Shown here: piece by piece, positions 22,731 to 34,699 of the stretch | Layout of the letters: every line of letters begins with the position of its first letter | Position numbering within the stretch: position 1 is the stretch's first letter | Assembly (NCBI GenBank): GCA_946699065.1 | Contig: CAMPDV010000366.1 | Location: 1-64,000, forward strand | Direction of reading: 5' to 3' | From: Loxodes magnus | Taxonomy: Eukaryota > Ciliophora > Karyorelictea > Loxodida > Loxodidae | Length of the DNA: 64,000 nt | The notes under the pieces: model-generated | What the model saw: the letters and a program-made list of their open reading frames with translations, nothing else | What the model was told of the DNA's origin: nothing | The model's database searches: none | Translations under genes and position numbers: made by a program

Positions 22731-23216
22731 AATATCTTCTTCCAAATTCCTCTTAAACCTTTCCTTTCTCTCTCCCTCTTAACACTTAACTCTTCAATAA
22801 AAAAAAATACTCACCACACTCACATACTTTTTATTCAATCCATTTAAATTCTAAAATTATATATAGTAATTACTAACAACCATACTAATACTTTCGTACT
22901 CACATTTTCTCTAATTTTATTATTTCTCTTTTAAATTCAAATATTACACTAATTTATCCCTTTTAATAACCTCAAACACTAAATTTTTTCACTTTTAATT
23001 TGTTATTTTTCACACACCCTTTCTAAAATACTTTTAACTACTCTCTTTATTTCCAACTCTTTTTATATTACTCAATTAACTTTTTAAAACACTTATTATC
23101 TAACACTATACATACCACTTGTCTTATTAAATACTTTTAATCAAAAAAAATTATAACTTATAATTTACTTATCTTAATTCAATTATTATTATTTGTAAAA
23201 ATTTATTCAAGTCTCA

Positions 23217-26200
23217 TCACAATGAAAGATACCTGTCTCCCATTAGTCTCACATTCATCTACTCCATTGCCACTCCCTCAAAGTCACATTGATACACCTT
23301 CAAACCATTCCTTCCCATCATCCTCTTCAGCACATAATCCCGATGATCCTTTGCTAACTCCCATATCTTGATTGTTTTATCCCAACTTCCAGATATTAAA
23401 TACTTAGAGTCACTTGATAATACCAGAGAAGTAACACCAGAAGAATGACCCTCTAATGTTCTTATAAACTCATATGTTTACATGTCCCATATCCTTATTG
23501 TTTTATCACGACTTCCAGATATTAAATACTTAGAGTCACTTGATAATACCAGAGAAAGAATAGGTAAAGTATGACCCTCTAATGTTCTTATAAGCTCATA
23601 TGTTTACATGTCCCATATCCTTATTGTTTTATCATATTATCCTGCTGATATTAAATACTTAGAGTCACTTGATAATACCAGAGAATTAACCCAATGAGTA
23701 TGACCCTCTAATGTTCTTATAAGCTCATATGTTTACATGTCCCATATCATTATTGTTTCACTTCCAGATATTAAATATTTAGAGTCACTTGATAATACCA
23801 GAGAATAAACAGAATCAGTATGACCCTCTAATGTTCTTATAAGCTCATATGTTTACATGTCCCATATCCTTATTGTTTTATCCCAACTTCCAGATATTAA
23901 ATACTTAGAGTCACTTGATAATACCAGAGAAGTAACACCAGAAGTATGACCCTCTAATGTTCTTATAAACTCATATGTTTACATGTCCCATATCACTATT
24001 GTTGTATCATCACTTCCAGATATTAAATACTTAGAGTCACTTGATAATACCAGAGAAGTAACCCAAGAAGTATGACCCTCTATTGTTCTTATAAGCTTGT
24101 ATGTTTACATGTCCCATATCCTTATTGTTTTATCATATTATCCTGCTGATATTAAATACTTAGAGTCACTTGATAATACCAGAGAAGTAACAAAATCAGT
24201 ATGTCTTTATAGAGGCTTAGTTAGATTATCTACCTACATGTCCCATATCCTTATTGTTTTATCCCAACTTCCCGATATTAAATACTTAGAGTCACTTGAT
24301 AATACCAAAGAAGTTACAACATTAGTATGACCCTCTAATGTTCTTATAAGCTCATATGTTTACATGTCCCATATCCTTATTGTTTTATCATCACTTCCAG
24401 ATATTAAATACTTAGAGTCACTTGATAATACCAGAGAAGTAACATAAGAAGTATGACCCTCTAATGTTCTTATAAGCTCATATGTTTACATGTCCCATAT
24501 CATTATTGTTTTATCCTTACTCCCAGATATTAAATACTTAGAGTCACTTGATAATACCAGAGAAAGAACAGACCAAGTATGACCCTCTAATGTTCTTATA
24601 AGCTCATATGTTTACATGTCCCATATCATTATTGTTTTATCCTTACTCCCAGATATTAAATACTTAGAGTCACTTGATAATACCAGAGAAAGAACAGACC
24701 AAGTATGACCCTCTGATGTTCTTATAAGCTCATATGTTTACATGTCCCATATACTTATTGTATTATCTAAACTTCCCGATATTAAATACTTAGAGTCACT
24801 TGATAATACCAGAGAAGTAACAGACCTAGTATGACCCTCTAATGTTCTTATAAGCTCATATGTTTACATGTCCCATATCTTTATTGTGTTATCACCACTT
24901 CCTGATATTAAATACTTAGAGTCACTTGATAATACCAGAGAATTAACAGACTTAGTATGACCCTCTAATGTTCTTATAAGCTCATATGTTTACATGTCCC
25001 ATATCCTTATTGTTTTATCCCAACTTCCAGATATTAAATACTTAGAGTCACTTGATAATACCAGAGAAGTAACACCAGAAGTATGACCAGTTATGGTTGG
25101 CATTTAACCAAAATTAACCTAACTCATATTTGCACCATTGAATTTACAATTCCTCAACCATGCTCCCCTGAAATTCACCTTAGATAAATTAGCACCACTC
25201 ATATCACAACCATCAAACACCGAATCACTCAAATCCGCCCCAGGTACCTAGATCTCCCGAAGATCTGTCATCTACGTAAACTGATAATCCATTCAATTCA
25301 ATATTGTTATACAGTTAGCACCCGCCGTTTATAAAGCTTTATTGGATCTTGTTCACTTCACTATCTCCAATAAATTTTATTAAACCTAAACCGAACTATC
25401 TATCTCCCTTATAAACTACTAGATCTCCTTATTATCCACTATCGAATATCTGTTTATTTCGTGAGCCTCTATTGAATTTATGCTATTTTGCTAATTTAAG
25501 ACTAAATTTACTATATTCCTTGCCACATAGTAATCCCTTATCGAAGCATGAATAAACTCAAACCTCTTTTAACCATTTTCCTCTTTTATCTATATCAAAC
25601 ATCCTATGTGATTGGAACTCTCAGTCAGTTAATCAATTCATTACTAGATTTCCTTATCCATACTCTCTAACTTTAACTAACCTCTTAACATCTAGTATGC
25701 CGCACTTATTTAAATATCCTAAAATAACTTTAACAATGTTTGTATTTCCTCATTTTATTTATTTAATTCTTTTAACTTTTTTAACTTTTATTCAGTTTTA
25801 TCATTTCATTTATTTATAAAGATCTCATATATATTTGCCCTTTACACCTTTTTATCCACTCCTCTCCTCAAATACTTTATTATTTCCTCTTCACTCATAC
25901 ATATATATAACATAAAAGGATTATTTATAATTTCCATTAAACCCGGAATACTTTAGATGATACTCATTTACTCTTTTACCTTTTCAATCATTTCTATTTA
26001 CTACTCATTCACAATTTAACTTGGATCTTAATTTGCACTTTAACTAGCACCTTGATTCTATTTTCTTAAGATTAAACTTATATATTATTCTATCTAACTT
26101 TGATCAAAAGGCTTTATATATACCTCCTCCAACTGTTTTACCTAAGCACTTTCATTTCTATAAGGAGAAAAGAAATTTTTATAATTATCAGCTGTTAAAG

Positions 26201-28300
26201 CATAATTGATTCTACAAGTAATTATATACTTTGCCTAAGGGTATTTATAGCTTATTTTATTTTTACTCATTATGCTAATATAATTTCCTAATTCATCATA
26301 AGCATCAAATAGAAACACCATCTTCCTAAACTTCGAACTTTCATTTTCCTCAATTTTGCAGTTTTTTAAAGCTGTCTCTATTAATTAGTCTTCATATTAT
26401 TTAATGGTTGGAAGATAAACGTATATCGGTAGTCAGTCATGCTTCTACTCCAGAAACTTATATGCTAGATTTTTCAGAAATAGAGATTTTCCGGAACCTG
26501 AATCTCCCAAAAGTAATAATCCAATTTTATCTTTACTGTCTAAAAAGTTCTAAATTTTGCTTTTAAGATTATTTTATTCCTTAGAACTAGGACTAGGAGC
26601 ACATAATAAACTTACGTAATACTCCTTCTTTTCTTAAATCTCATTTTATAAATAACTTTTCATATTCTAATATATTTTACTGTCTATACCCTTTAAGGCC
26701 AACCAATTCTCCTCCATAGTTTAGGTAAATTAAGTAACATGGTCCTAATTCTTTAGTATTTCTATTACTATCTATTGTTCCCTATCATTTTAAATTAAAC
26801 TTTCATTCTTTTGCTTAAATACTCTCTCCTTATAAGTTGTAGCTACTTAGTTCTTGTCAATGCTTAGTTCTAATAATTATTTCAAAGCAAAGTATCGAAT
26901 CTACCAATCTTTATCCTTACACAATTGTTCTAGCAGCTAGCACGATTCCTTAACTAATTCTGGAGAAGCTTTAGGATTTTTAATCATATGCTTCAAAAGT
27001 TAACATGCTCTAAATCTTAAGTCCAACTTTTCTTTCAAGATGAGACTTTTAAATTGTTCAAACGTTACTTACTTATATTTAATTATCAAGTCATATGTAA
27101 GAGCATCCAGGTATCTTATTCTAACTATTTTTTTAAGGTGAATTTTTGAATTTATTTATTTAGTTCCCCAAACAATGAAATCCTTTATTATGGAGATCGA
27201 CTTAGTATCTATTGTTCCATCTCCCAACGATAAAGCAACTACCCATTAAGTGACTTTTAATGCCTTACAGAAAACATTAAAGTAATCAGAATCTTTATTG
27301 TCTGGAATATTTTCCAATATCATCTAACTGTATCTTAAGTCAAAATCAAGCTCGGGACCTCCTATTTACTTTATATTTACTAACTTTAATGCAAACTCAA
27401 TTTTTTACATGAGTTTCCCTTTCGTTTCTGCATTTATGAAAAAATCATTATTATTCTTATTTTCCTTACTTTTAGAAGAGTTTTACTCATTCTTCTAAAG
27501 CAACATATCCAATAACTCAGGAAGATTTTATACAAGCTACTCCTTCAAGAGCTAAGACCAACCTTCAGTATATTAATGAGAGACTATTTCTATAAATTGA
27601 TTAATTAACACCAAAGGATCATCTAGTTTGACTAGTTTATTTTTTTGAATGGTTTAAATTCCTTGTAGAACTAGTTCCATCTTTTACTAGCTTAAACCCT
27701 CTTTTAAGAGGCTTAACCCTTTTTGATAAAGTTCTTAGTCTTCAGTTCCTAAAACTAGTTATTATGATTAAGTAACATTTGTATTGCTTCCTTATGGGAA
27801 TAATTAAGTTAATTGAGGGGTTTAACCTTTTTACTTCGTACTGCAACAGCCTCCTCCCTTCATTTTCATACTTTTCTAGAATTTAAAGTTTTAGATTTAT
27901 TTGATCCGCACTGCTCCTTAATAAGAAGTAGTCTATAAGCTTTCTTTTAGATAATTTGTTTAGTTTATCTAAAACTCTTTAACATCTAGTATTTCTGCGT
28001 TTACCAGATAAGGATAATTTTGAATTAAGCTGTAACTTTCAGTAACTATATAGTAACGTAAGGCATTTTCTGCTATTTTTCCTTTAATATACTCTTCCAT
28101 TAATCTCGGCAAAGTTTTATTATCCATAAACTCATTAAAACTTGATTTTAGCATAAATCTAATTTAAGTTTATCCATCAACCTTTTTGAGTATCTTTTAA
28201 TCCTTAAAATTTGCATCCGTTTAAATTTACTAGGCTAATCAGATTATAACATCATGAGATTTTAGAAATCCATATAATTAGCTTTAAGACTGAAAGCCAT
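23217..28300 (-). CDS. NACHT ATPase with pentapeptide repeats and 14 WD repeats (STAND-type)
   Basis: complement(join(23217..28158,28182..28300)) gives 1,686 residues plus stop, in one frame throughout. Order: helical, partly HEAT-like N-terminus (e.g. DKDWQIRYFALKQLLEL); P-loop GDSGSGKS at 591-598; HDWLPIYVYLPTIK with TGA as Trp; Walker B FDAYDEL at 657-663; a helical arm ending FEFIHASIRDYYVAR; LNWMDYQ (TGA again). Pentapeptide repeats follow (GADLSDSVFDGCDMSGANLS and on), about 1010-1058, then 14 WD repeats of about 42 residues to the end. STAND NTPases of this build act as ligand-triggered signalling switches, with the WD propellers sensing; 14 repeats suit two seven-bladed propellers. 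The stop is the first of two tandem TGAs (23217-23219). The start may lie further upstream, since the frame stays protein-like past 28300. Ligand and effector are unknown. Confidence 0.85.
23360..25105 (-). repeat. Fourteen near-identical ~126-bp WD-repeat units
   Basis: The block TTAGAGTCACTTGATAATAC recurs about every 120-129 bp, 14 times, within near-identical units (ISGSWDKTIRIWD, GHT). Most differences fall in a few codons, notably just after GHT. One unit has lost about two codons (near 23750). Such DNA-level identity implies recent unit duplication or ongoing gene conversion. Confidence 0.9.
28159..28181 (-). other. Probable 23-nt GT-AG intron near the NACHT gene start
   Basis: On the minus strand it begins GTTGATGG and ends AAATTAG. 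Removing it joins the frame starting at ATG 28300 (MAFSLKANYMDFQNLMMLQS) to the long frame (RYSKR-FMLKSSFNEF). With the intron removed, the span 28300-23217 becomes an exact multiple of three, consistent with the P-loop and Walker B codon phases. Alternatively translation starts at ATG 28154 with no intron. Confidence 0.55.
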
Positions 28301-28439
28301 GACAGCTTCCAAGAATTTAACCGAAGATAAAGCAATTTGAATTGCAATATTGAGGCATTTTATAATATTTTAAAAGTAGAATATCTAAGAATATAAAAGA
28401 TTAAATAAAATGTCTATTATAACTAATTACTCCATCTAT

Positions 28440-30320
28440 TCGCATTAGACACTTACTATCTAAACCTATAATAAACTACTAATTATACTACTATTTTATT
28501 TATTACTATCAACTAACTTAACAGCAACTCTTTTAAGACTATCTATCACTTCAATTTCATTAAAAGTCATTTTAATTCACGCTAATGAACCATATCCAAC
28601 CTAATCAACACATCTGCTATTGTCGTTTATCTGATAATTAGTTTCTTATATGATACAATTAGACTTTGAGATATTGTTTTGAATGCCTTTATTGATGCCT
28701 TCTATTATTGTCCATGAAAGACTAGAAATAACTAAGAGATTTGCTTATCGTTTTTGCATAAAAAAGAAAGAAAATAAGCTTGGCGCTAGGTAACCTTACT
28801 TTTTATATTTGGTGTAAGAGTAAATATTTCAGCAAAACGAAAATAAAGTTATAAGCTATTAAATTAATCAAAGAGTTTATAAGAAGGTATCTATTCGTGC
28901 AGAACATAAATAAGATAAAGAACAAATCTCACTAACTTCTTTATATAAAGAAGAAGGAAAAGAAGAACAAATAAATAAATAAGCTGTATTAATTATCTTA
29001 AATATAAACTAATTAAAAAATAAGAAATTAAGGAATATTAGTCCTTAGATAAGCTACTACTAGTAAATCTTTAATTGCAAGTTTATAAGCAAATCTAGTA
29101 AAATAATAATTAATAAATAGATATAAGTAAATAAAGAATATTCAGATATCTCTTAAAATACTACCAAGTAATTCTTATTTCAGATTTAAGTTAATTAACT
29201 AGAAGCTTTAGCTCCTTATTATTTTTTAATCTAAACTAGCATAAAATGTCAATTATTTATAATACCTAGAAAAAATTATTATGCAATAATAATCAAGCGC
29301 TAATATATACTTAAGGAATAATAAATAAGTATAATTAAAAATTTAAAAAATCTAAGGAATAAATCAAGTATGAGACAGAGGAAGAAAGATTTAACATTTT
29401 TAAGCTATCTACCTTTCATAAAATTGTGAAAGATTTGGCGAAGCTAATCGAATTTCGTAATTACTTAAAAAAGATAAAAAAAGGCAAAAATTCCTGATTG
29501 GGCCAAAGATAGCTTTAGTTTCTAAACAATTCATTAAAATTGAACATATAAGGATTTTATTGAAACTCTAAGATTTAAAGAAGGCTAGCCAACTAAAGAA
29601 TTGTATAAAGTATAATTATTAAAAACATTAATATAAGAGTAACTACGAAAATCTAGAATTTATCATAATTAAATTCCATGAATTCAGAAGAAATTTTTAA
29701 GACACATAAGGATTAGTTTAATCTTAAGGACATTTTTGAATTAGATAAATAACAGAGTTTTAATATTTAAAAAATAGCTAAATTAAAAAATAAATCTAAA
29801 GAAGCTAAAGATAATTCTATAACACAAGTAAGGAGAATCTGAATAATCTCAATTTTATCCTAAAGCAATTACTCAATTAAATAAACGCTAAAAATATACT
29901 GATGCTAATTACTTAGATTTAGAACAAAAAGGTAAAATATAAAAACAAAATTGATGTTGGAATTTTGAGAAAGCAGTTACAAGCTAAACTGCATGTACAA
30001 GTTGAAAATATTTGAATATATAATAAATAGAAAAACTTCAAAATGTAATTTAAAGTAAGCATAAATTATATCTGACCTGAAAAGTTTTTATGTGAACTGG
30101 ATTTAAAAAGAAATTCCTTATTCCTCTAGAAAAGTTAAGAGACCAAATAGAGAAACCAATATTATAAATAAATATTTATCGCAATATCTTAAGAATAGAA
30201 TAAAAAAAATAACTTAAAGAAAAATTGAACAGGATCATAATAATGAAAAAAAGGAGTAAGAAAGAAATTGGTCTATTACTTAAAATCCCTGTTGAATACA
30301 TATCAAATTTCCATTATAAG
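28440..30320. other. Stretch without a recognised gene
   Basis: The left part is the upstream flank of the NACHT gene. Between about 29370 and 30050 a plus-strand frame is Lys/Glu/Gln-rich and protein-like (EEERFNIFKLSTFHKIVKDL), but no family or boundary could be fixed. It may be a decayed gene. Confidence 0.3.
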
Positions 30321-30329
30321 CTTTACTGA

Positions 30330-32640
30330 ATCTCCTAGGGAAATTTTTCTACTATTGAAGATATGACTTGGATAACTTAAACTCTTGAATTTTTTATATT
30401 AATTTTAAAGTTTATTCTTAATTAAATATCTTCTTATGCATTTCTTTTCTTGAATGTTTCTCATTTTAAACTTTTATCATTTCTAAGATTCTTTTATTGG
30501 ATATCTAATATAAATTTTCCCTAAAGTTTCTACATCTAGTAAAGTGGGTGCTCCAGATAGTGGTTATTTTTAACATTCTAAAAATTTAAGTAAATATAGA
30601 TTAGTTTCTTTTGTATTTGTAGTCAGATTAATTCAAATTCTCCCACAAATTATTCTTAAATCTGAGTAATCTTTCTTGCATTTGTTTTCTTTTTGCTTGG
30701 AAAGGTATCTTAATTTCGTTATCTTAATAAACTGCTTTTTTTAAATAATTTTAGCTTTCATGGAACTTTCTTTCTAGTCTTTAATTTTTAATTCAGCCTT
30801 TACGTTTTTGATATAACTTCTAGATACTGAAATATTTATAAAGTCCTTTAGTCTGAAATTTTTTGGATTTTATCTTGTATAGGTAGATTGATAACTTTAC
30901 GTTTATACTTTTTTATTTGAAGATAATTCCTTAAACCAAACCTTACCTATTTATCGCTTTCATTTTATAATTAATTTTAACTATTATATTAATCTAAGAT
31001 AATTAAGCTTAGGTTATGAGAGAGATTAATTAAATCCCTAAACTTTTATAATAGCTTGACTAAATTTAGGCTCTTTTATTTAAGTAATATGACTGGGTTT
31101 TTAAAAATTAAGCAGCTTTTTTTATTTAACTATAAATAAGAGCTTAAAAAGCTCTCTAAATTTAACTGAAAAGATTAGTTTTGTCATCAAGGAATTCTTG
31201 AAATAGCCTTGCTTTTTTTGTTCCTTTAACCTTGTTTTCGTTATTTTTTATTATAGCACTGCTTACTATTCCACATGTTCGCTTATATCTTAAGAATCCT
31301 ATCCTTTTTCTACTTTTTATTTTGCTTTAATTAGTATCTTAAAGTAGATTTAGAGCTAGAAAGTTGCAAAGGCTGAGGAGAGATATTGATTTTTTCTCTA
31401 ATTGCTCTAATAACTTACTGTAGTGTTAATCTCTATGGTGTAACCCTTGTAATTTCAATCCTCTTGGTTCATAGGTTTTAGATTCACTTTAAAAGTAATG
31501 ATTTAGTTAATTTTCCAAGGAAAACAAAACTTATTTTTCCCACCTCTAGCTCTTTTACCTCACCAATTTTTGGTATATTTGCTCAATTTTTTGTTTAGCT
31601 TTCGTGATTGGAAAGACTACCTTGAACTCTTTAATTTCTCTACTCCTAAAATAATTCACTTAGATGATTCGAAATCACCACCTGGAAGAATAAAGCAGCA
31701 ACTCAACTTTTTAAACTCTTTTGTGAAGAATCTGTTAAAAGTTGTCTTTTTAATATTTTTTCTAAACTTATGTCGTTTTGAAGAAAATTCTTTATCTTAG
31801 ACTTTTAATTAATAAGCTTCTTCTACTTTGCAGGTAAATAATACTTAGAATTACTATCTAAGATTAAGGCTTAAATTTATCTATATACCTTTATTTCTTA
31901 AGAGCGTTTTCTAAAATATTAATTAGATTTACCTTCATTCCACTAAGTGCTTCTTCATAATTAAGAGCTGCTTTTGTTTTAATCTGAAATTTGATTATTT
32001 CTGTTTCTCAGCTATGATAAAGATAAAGTTTTGTCATACGGAGCTTTTAGTTTCTAATGTAATTTAATTCTTAAGAAGCGTTAGGAGATTTTAAGAATTT
32101 CATAGATTAAATGGAATTAGTCAACCTATAGGGAATAATGAAGAACGCCGCACTTCTCTAAAATTAATCCTGTAATTCTGATTTACGAGTTAAAAGAATT
32201 TTAAAAGCTACTAGTAGGCAAACTTTTAGATATTTGAAACTTCTCAAATGAGTTTACTTATTAGCTCTTAATTCATTTTACTCTCCTCAGATAAAGAACT
32301 ATTCATCCTGCTGACTTAAATTGTTATCATTCATTTAATTTAATTCAATCTAAGGTTTAATCCTACCATGCTATTTTATAATAATCTCTTAGTGGATAAT
32401 CCTTTAGTTAGTGCTTTAATGCTCTGTTTTTATTCTACTGCTCTTAATTTTCTAAATTTAGGGGCTCTTAACTTAGTTACTAACTCTAGAGCTAGTAACT
32501 ACTCTAAATTTGGATATTACTTACGACTAAAGAGGTTTTATTTCAAGTCTATTTTTTCAAAAATAGGCTTTACAAACGATAGTTCGTCCCCTTTTAATAA
32601 TCTATTTCATTACACAAAAAATCAAAACACTATAAACTAA
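30330..32640 (-). pseudogene. Unidentified Lys/Gln-rich coding region
   Basis: Several long minus-strand stretches read as soluble, charged protein under the ciliate code. Examples are KRKQMQERLLRFKNNLWENL near 30660, INQIITFKVNLKPMNQEDW near 31480 (with TGA as Trp) and NEIKIPFQAKRKQ nearby. Near 32300 it reads MNDNNLSQQDEQFFIWGEQN. They are not all in one frame, so the region is either a decayed gene or a gene with several tiny introns. No domain was recognised. Open plus-strand frames at 31570-31800 and 32368-32640 are the hydrophobic shadow of this strand. Confidence 0.35.
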
Positions 32641-32649
32641 GCCTTACTC

Positions 32650-33500
32650 TCCAGTCCATTTAGGTTTTCTAACTAGCTTCAGAACATTCAATTTCTGATA
32701 ACTCCAAGTGAGCAGCATTTCAAAAAATACACTTGTTTTAATTATGACAGATGACAGCAATTTGGGCTTACTTGGAATTGATAAAGGAGAAGTCTTAGAT
32801 GTGATTATAGCTTAAGTTAAGATCCTGTAAGATGTAAATTATAAATATCTGAAGTTCTTCTCACTATCAGATAGTATTAATGTCGTTATCTACTATAGAT
32901 ATGATCAAGTATCATCTAATAACTATCCGAGGCTGAATTTACCAGGATCGCTAATTTTACCTATTTGATTATCTAATAAAGGGATTTTACCTTCACAGAT
33001 AGTTCTGTCAGCTATATAATATTTCCTAGAGCTCCATACGAATCATTTTTTTATTCTACGACATAACTCTAAGGCTTAAAGTTTTAAACTGTTGAAGCTA
33101 AATCAGTTAATTTAATTTATAGACAAAATTCTGAACTAGCTAGACTTGGTAGCAATTGGGATATGTTCTAATTGTACTCTTGAGGGATAGTAACTAACTT
33201 AAAGTGAGTTAAATTTACTAAATTATAAACAATCTATCTAGTCAATGCTAAGAAATTTTTAATCAAGATATAACTCTTACAACTTTAGGCATTCCTTTGC
33301 TCCAACTAAGATATCAGTACTATTTACCTCATATCTAGCTTAATAAGTGGTTTGTAATTGCACAATTTGAGGAAAAAAAGCAATTTTGTTAAGTAAAAGA
33401 ATCTCTGCATTTAAGGAATTATCAGTAGCATCAGAAATCTTGCTACTATCAAGGCCTCTTTTGCTCCTAGGAAGTAAATGAGTAGCCTGCAAGTATATAT
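32650..33500 (+). pseudogene. Unidentified coding-like stretch (possible secreted or membrane protein)
   Basis: One plus-strand frame gives KKYTCFNYDRWQQFGLTWN, spaced cysteines, then FTDSSVSYIIFPRAPYESFF and RQNSELARLGSNWDMFQLYS, which look like extracellular protein rather than random A+T-rich translation. TGA reads as Trp in several places. No family was recognised and the ends are unclear. Confidence 0.25.
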
Positions 33501-33984
33501 TAGATAGATTTATAATTAAATACTTCTAAGAAGTTTGCTGGCATTTAAAAATCTATATCTGAATATAAAATAAAATAGTTGAAGTTAAGTCTAATTTTTA
33601 AAGGAAATAAATAAAATGGTTAAATAATAATTGAAAGGGATGCTTAATAAGCCGAAAAATAATTAAGATTAAAAAAAAGATTAGGAAAAAGCCATCATTA
33701 TAGCATACCATAATAGAAATAAGTATAAATATTAAAAGTTACATTGAATAAATCTAAAAATTTACTTTTGAAATAAAGGTCTAATCTTGTTAAGCATAGC
33801 TTAGAATTATAACTATTATTAAATTGGTATAACAAATAAGAGTAAAAGTTTGTTGTAGCTAAAAATCACTAATTCAACTCTTTTAAACGTTGGTTCTATT
33901 TTATGCTTAGATATTTTTCTTCCGGTTTATAATATCATTTTTCAGTTGGTACTAAATTTCATCAACCAGCAGAAATCAAAGAGG

Positions 33985-34645
33985 ACTGCTTCTAGAAGGA
34001 CTTAAAATAGGAAATGGATAATTCGGAGATATTTATTTGAAGACAAATTTGCTTACTGAAAACAAGCTATGAAAGTAGATAAAGTAAACGCGAGATATCC
34101 TTAATTTATATTCGAATCAAAGATAAAAAAGCGGCTAAATGACAGCAGAAAGCTTATTTAATATTCTAGAGTTGGATTGCCAAAACTGCTATGGTATAGA
34201 GTGGAATAAGCTATGTTTTCCTATTACTAGATTTACTATTGCCAAATCTTTAAGATCTTTTAATCTTCTGACATCAAAAGTTCTAACAAAGGCTGTTTTG
34301 ATTTCCCTGATAATATGGTTATTTTACCTTTAAAAATAACGAGAACTATATCTATGGAAATTATTTCAATGTTTGATATATTAGACCAGATAACTTTCTT
34401 GTTATGAATGTAAAAAACGCTTATCTAATTATATAACTGAATTCGGACTTACTAATTTGTACAAAGAAAATAAAATTCACCTGCATATTCCTAATAGAGA
34501 AAACAAAAACTTGAATGGAAATTTGAGATATGCGATCAGAACTAATTGGGATTGGTTAATCAAGGCAATTTGGTTTAGAAAATTTTTTAGATAGGCTTTA
34601 TATACTTCTTAGTAGCATATTGCCTAGGCAAGGATGTAATAGTAG
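33985..34645 (+). pseudogene. Casein kinase 1 pseudogene
   Basis: Protein fragments in successive frames follow the casein-kinase-1 order. A glycine loop KIGNGQFGDIYLKTNLLTE (about 34000-34060) comes first, then RYPQFIFESKI, YGIEWN, LDLLLPNLQDLLIF and IRPDNFLVMNV (the HRDIKPDNFL loop with His-Arg-Asp lost). Next come TEFGLTNLY (DFG became EFG), HIPNRENKNLNGNLRYA (the CK1 hallmark HIPYRENKNLTGTARYA) and IGIGQSRQFGLENFLDRLYI. At least four single-base frame changes and the loss of the catalytic Lys, HRD and DFG residues show it is dead. The blocks abut without room for introns, so frameshift decay is the better explanation. Confidence 0.8.
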
Positions 34646-34699
34646 TACTAAACAAGAAAAGCATCTGATTTGTAGTTAAGCTAAAAGAAATAATTAAGT

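Noticed and set aside
24097-24330. Plus-strand open frame with an internal repeat
   Set aside because: It is the antisense shadow of the WD repeats of the minus-strand NACHT gene. 15634-15870 may likewise be a shadow of the LINE fragment.
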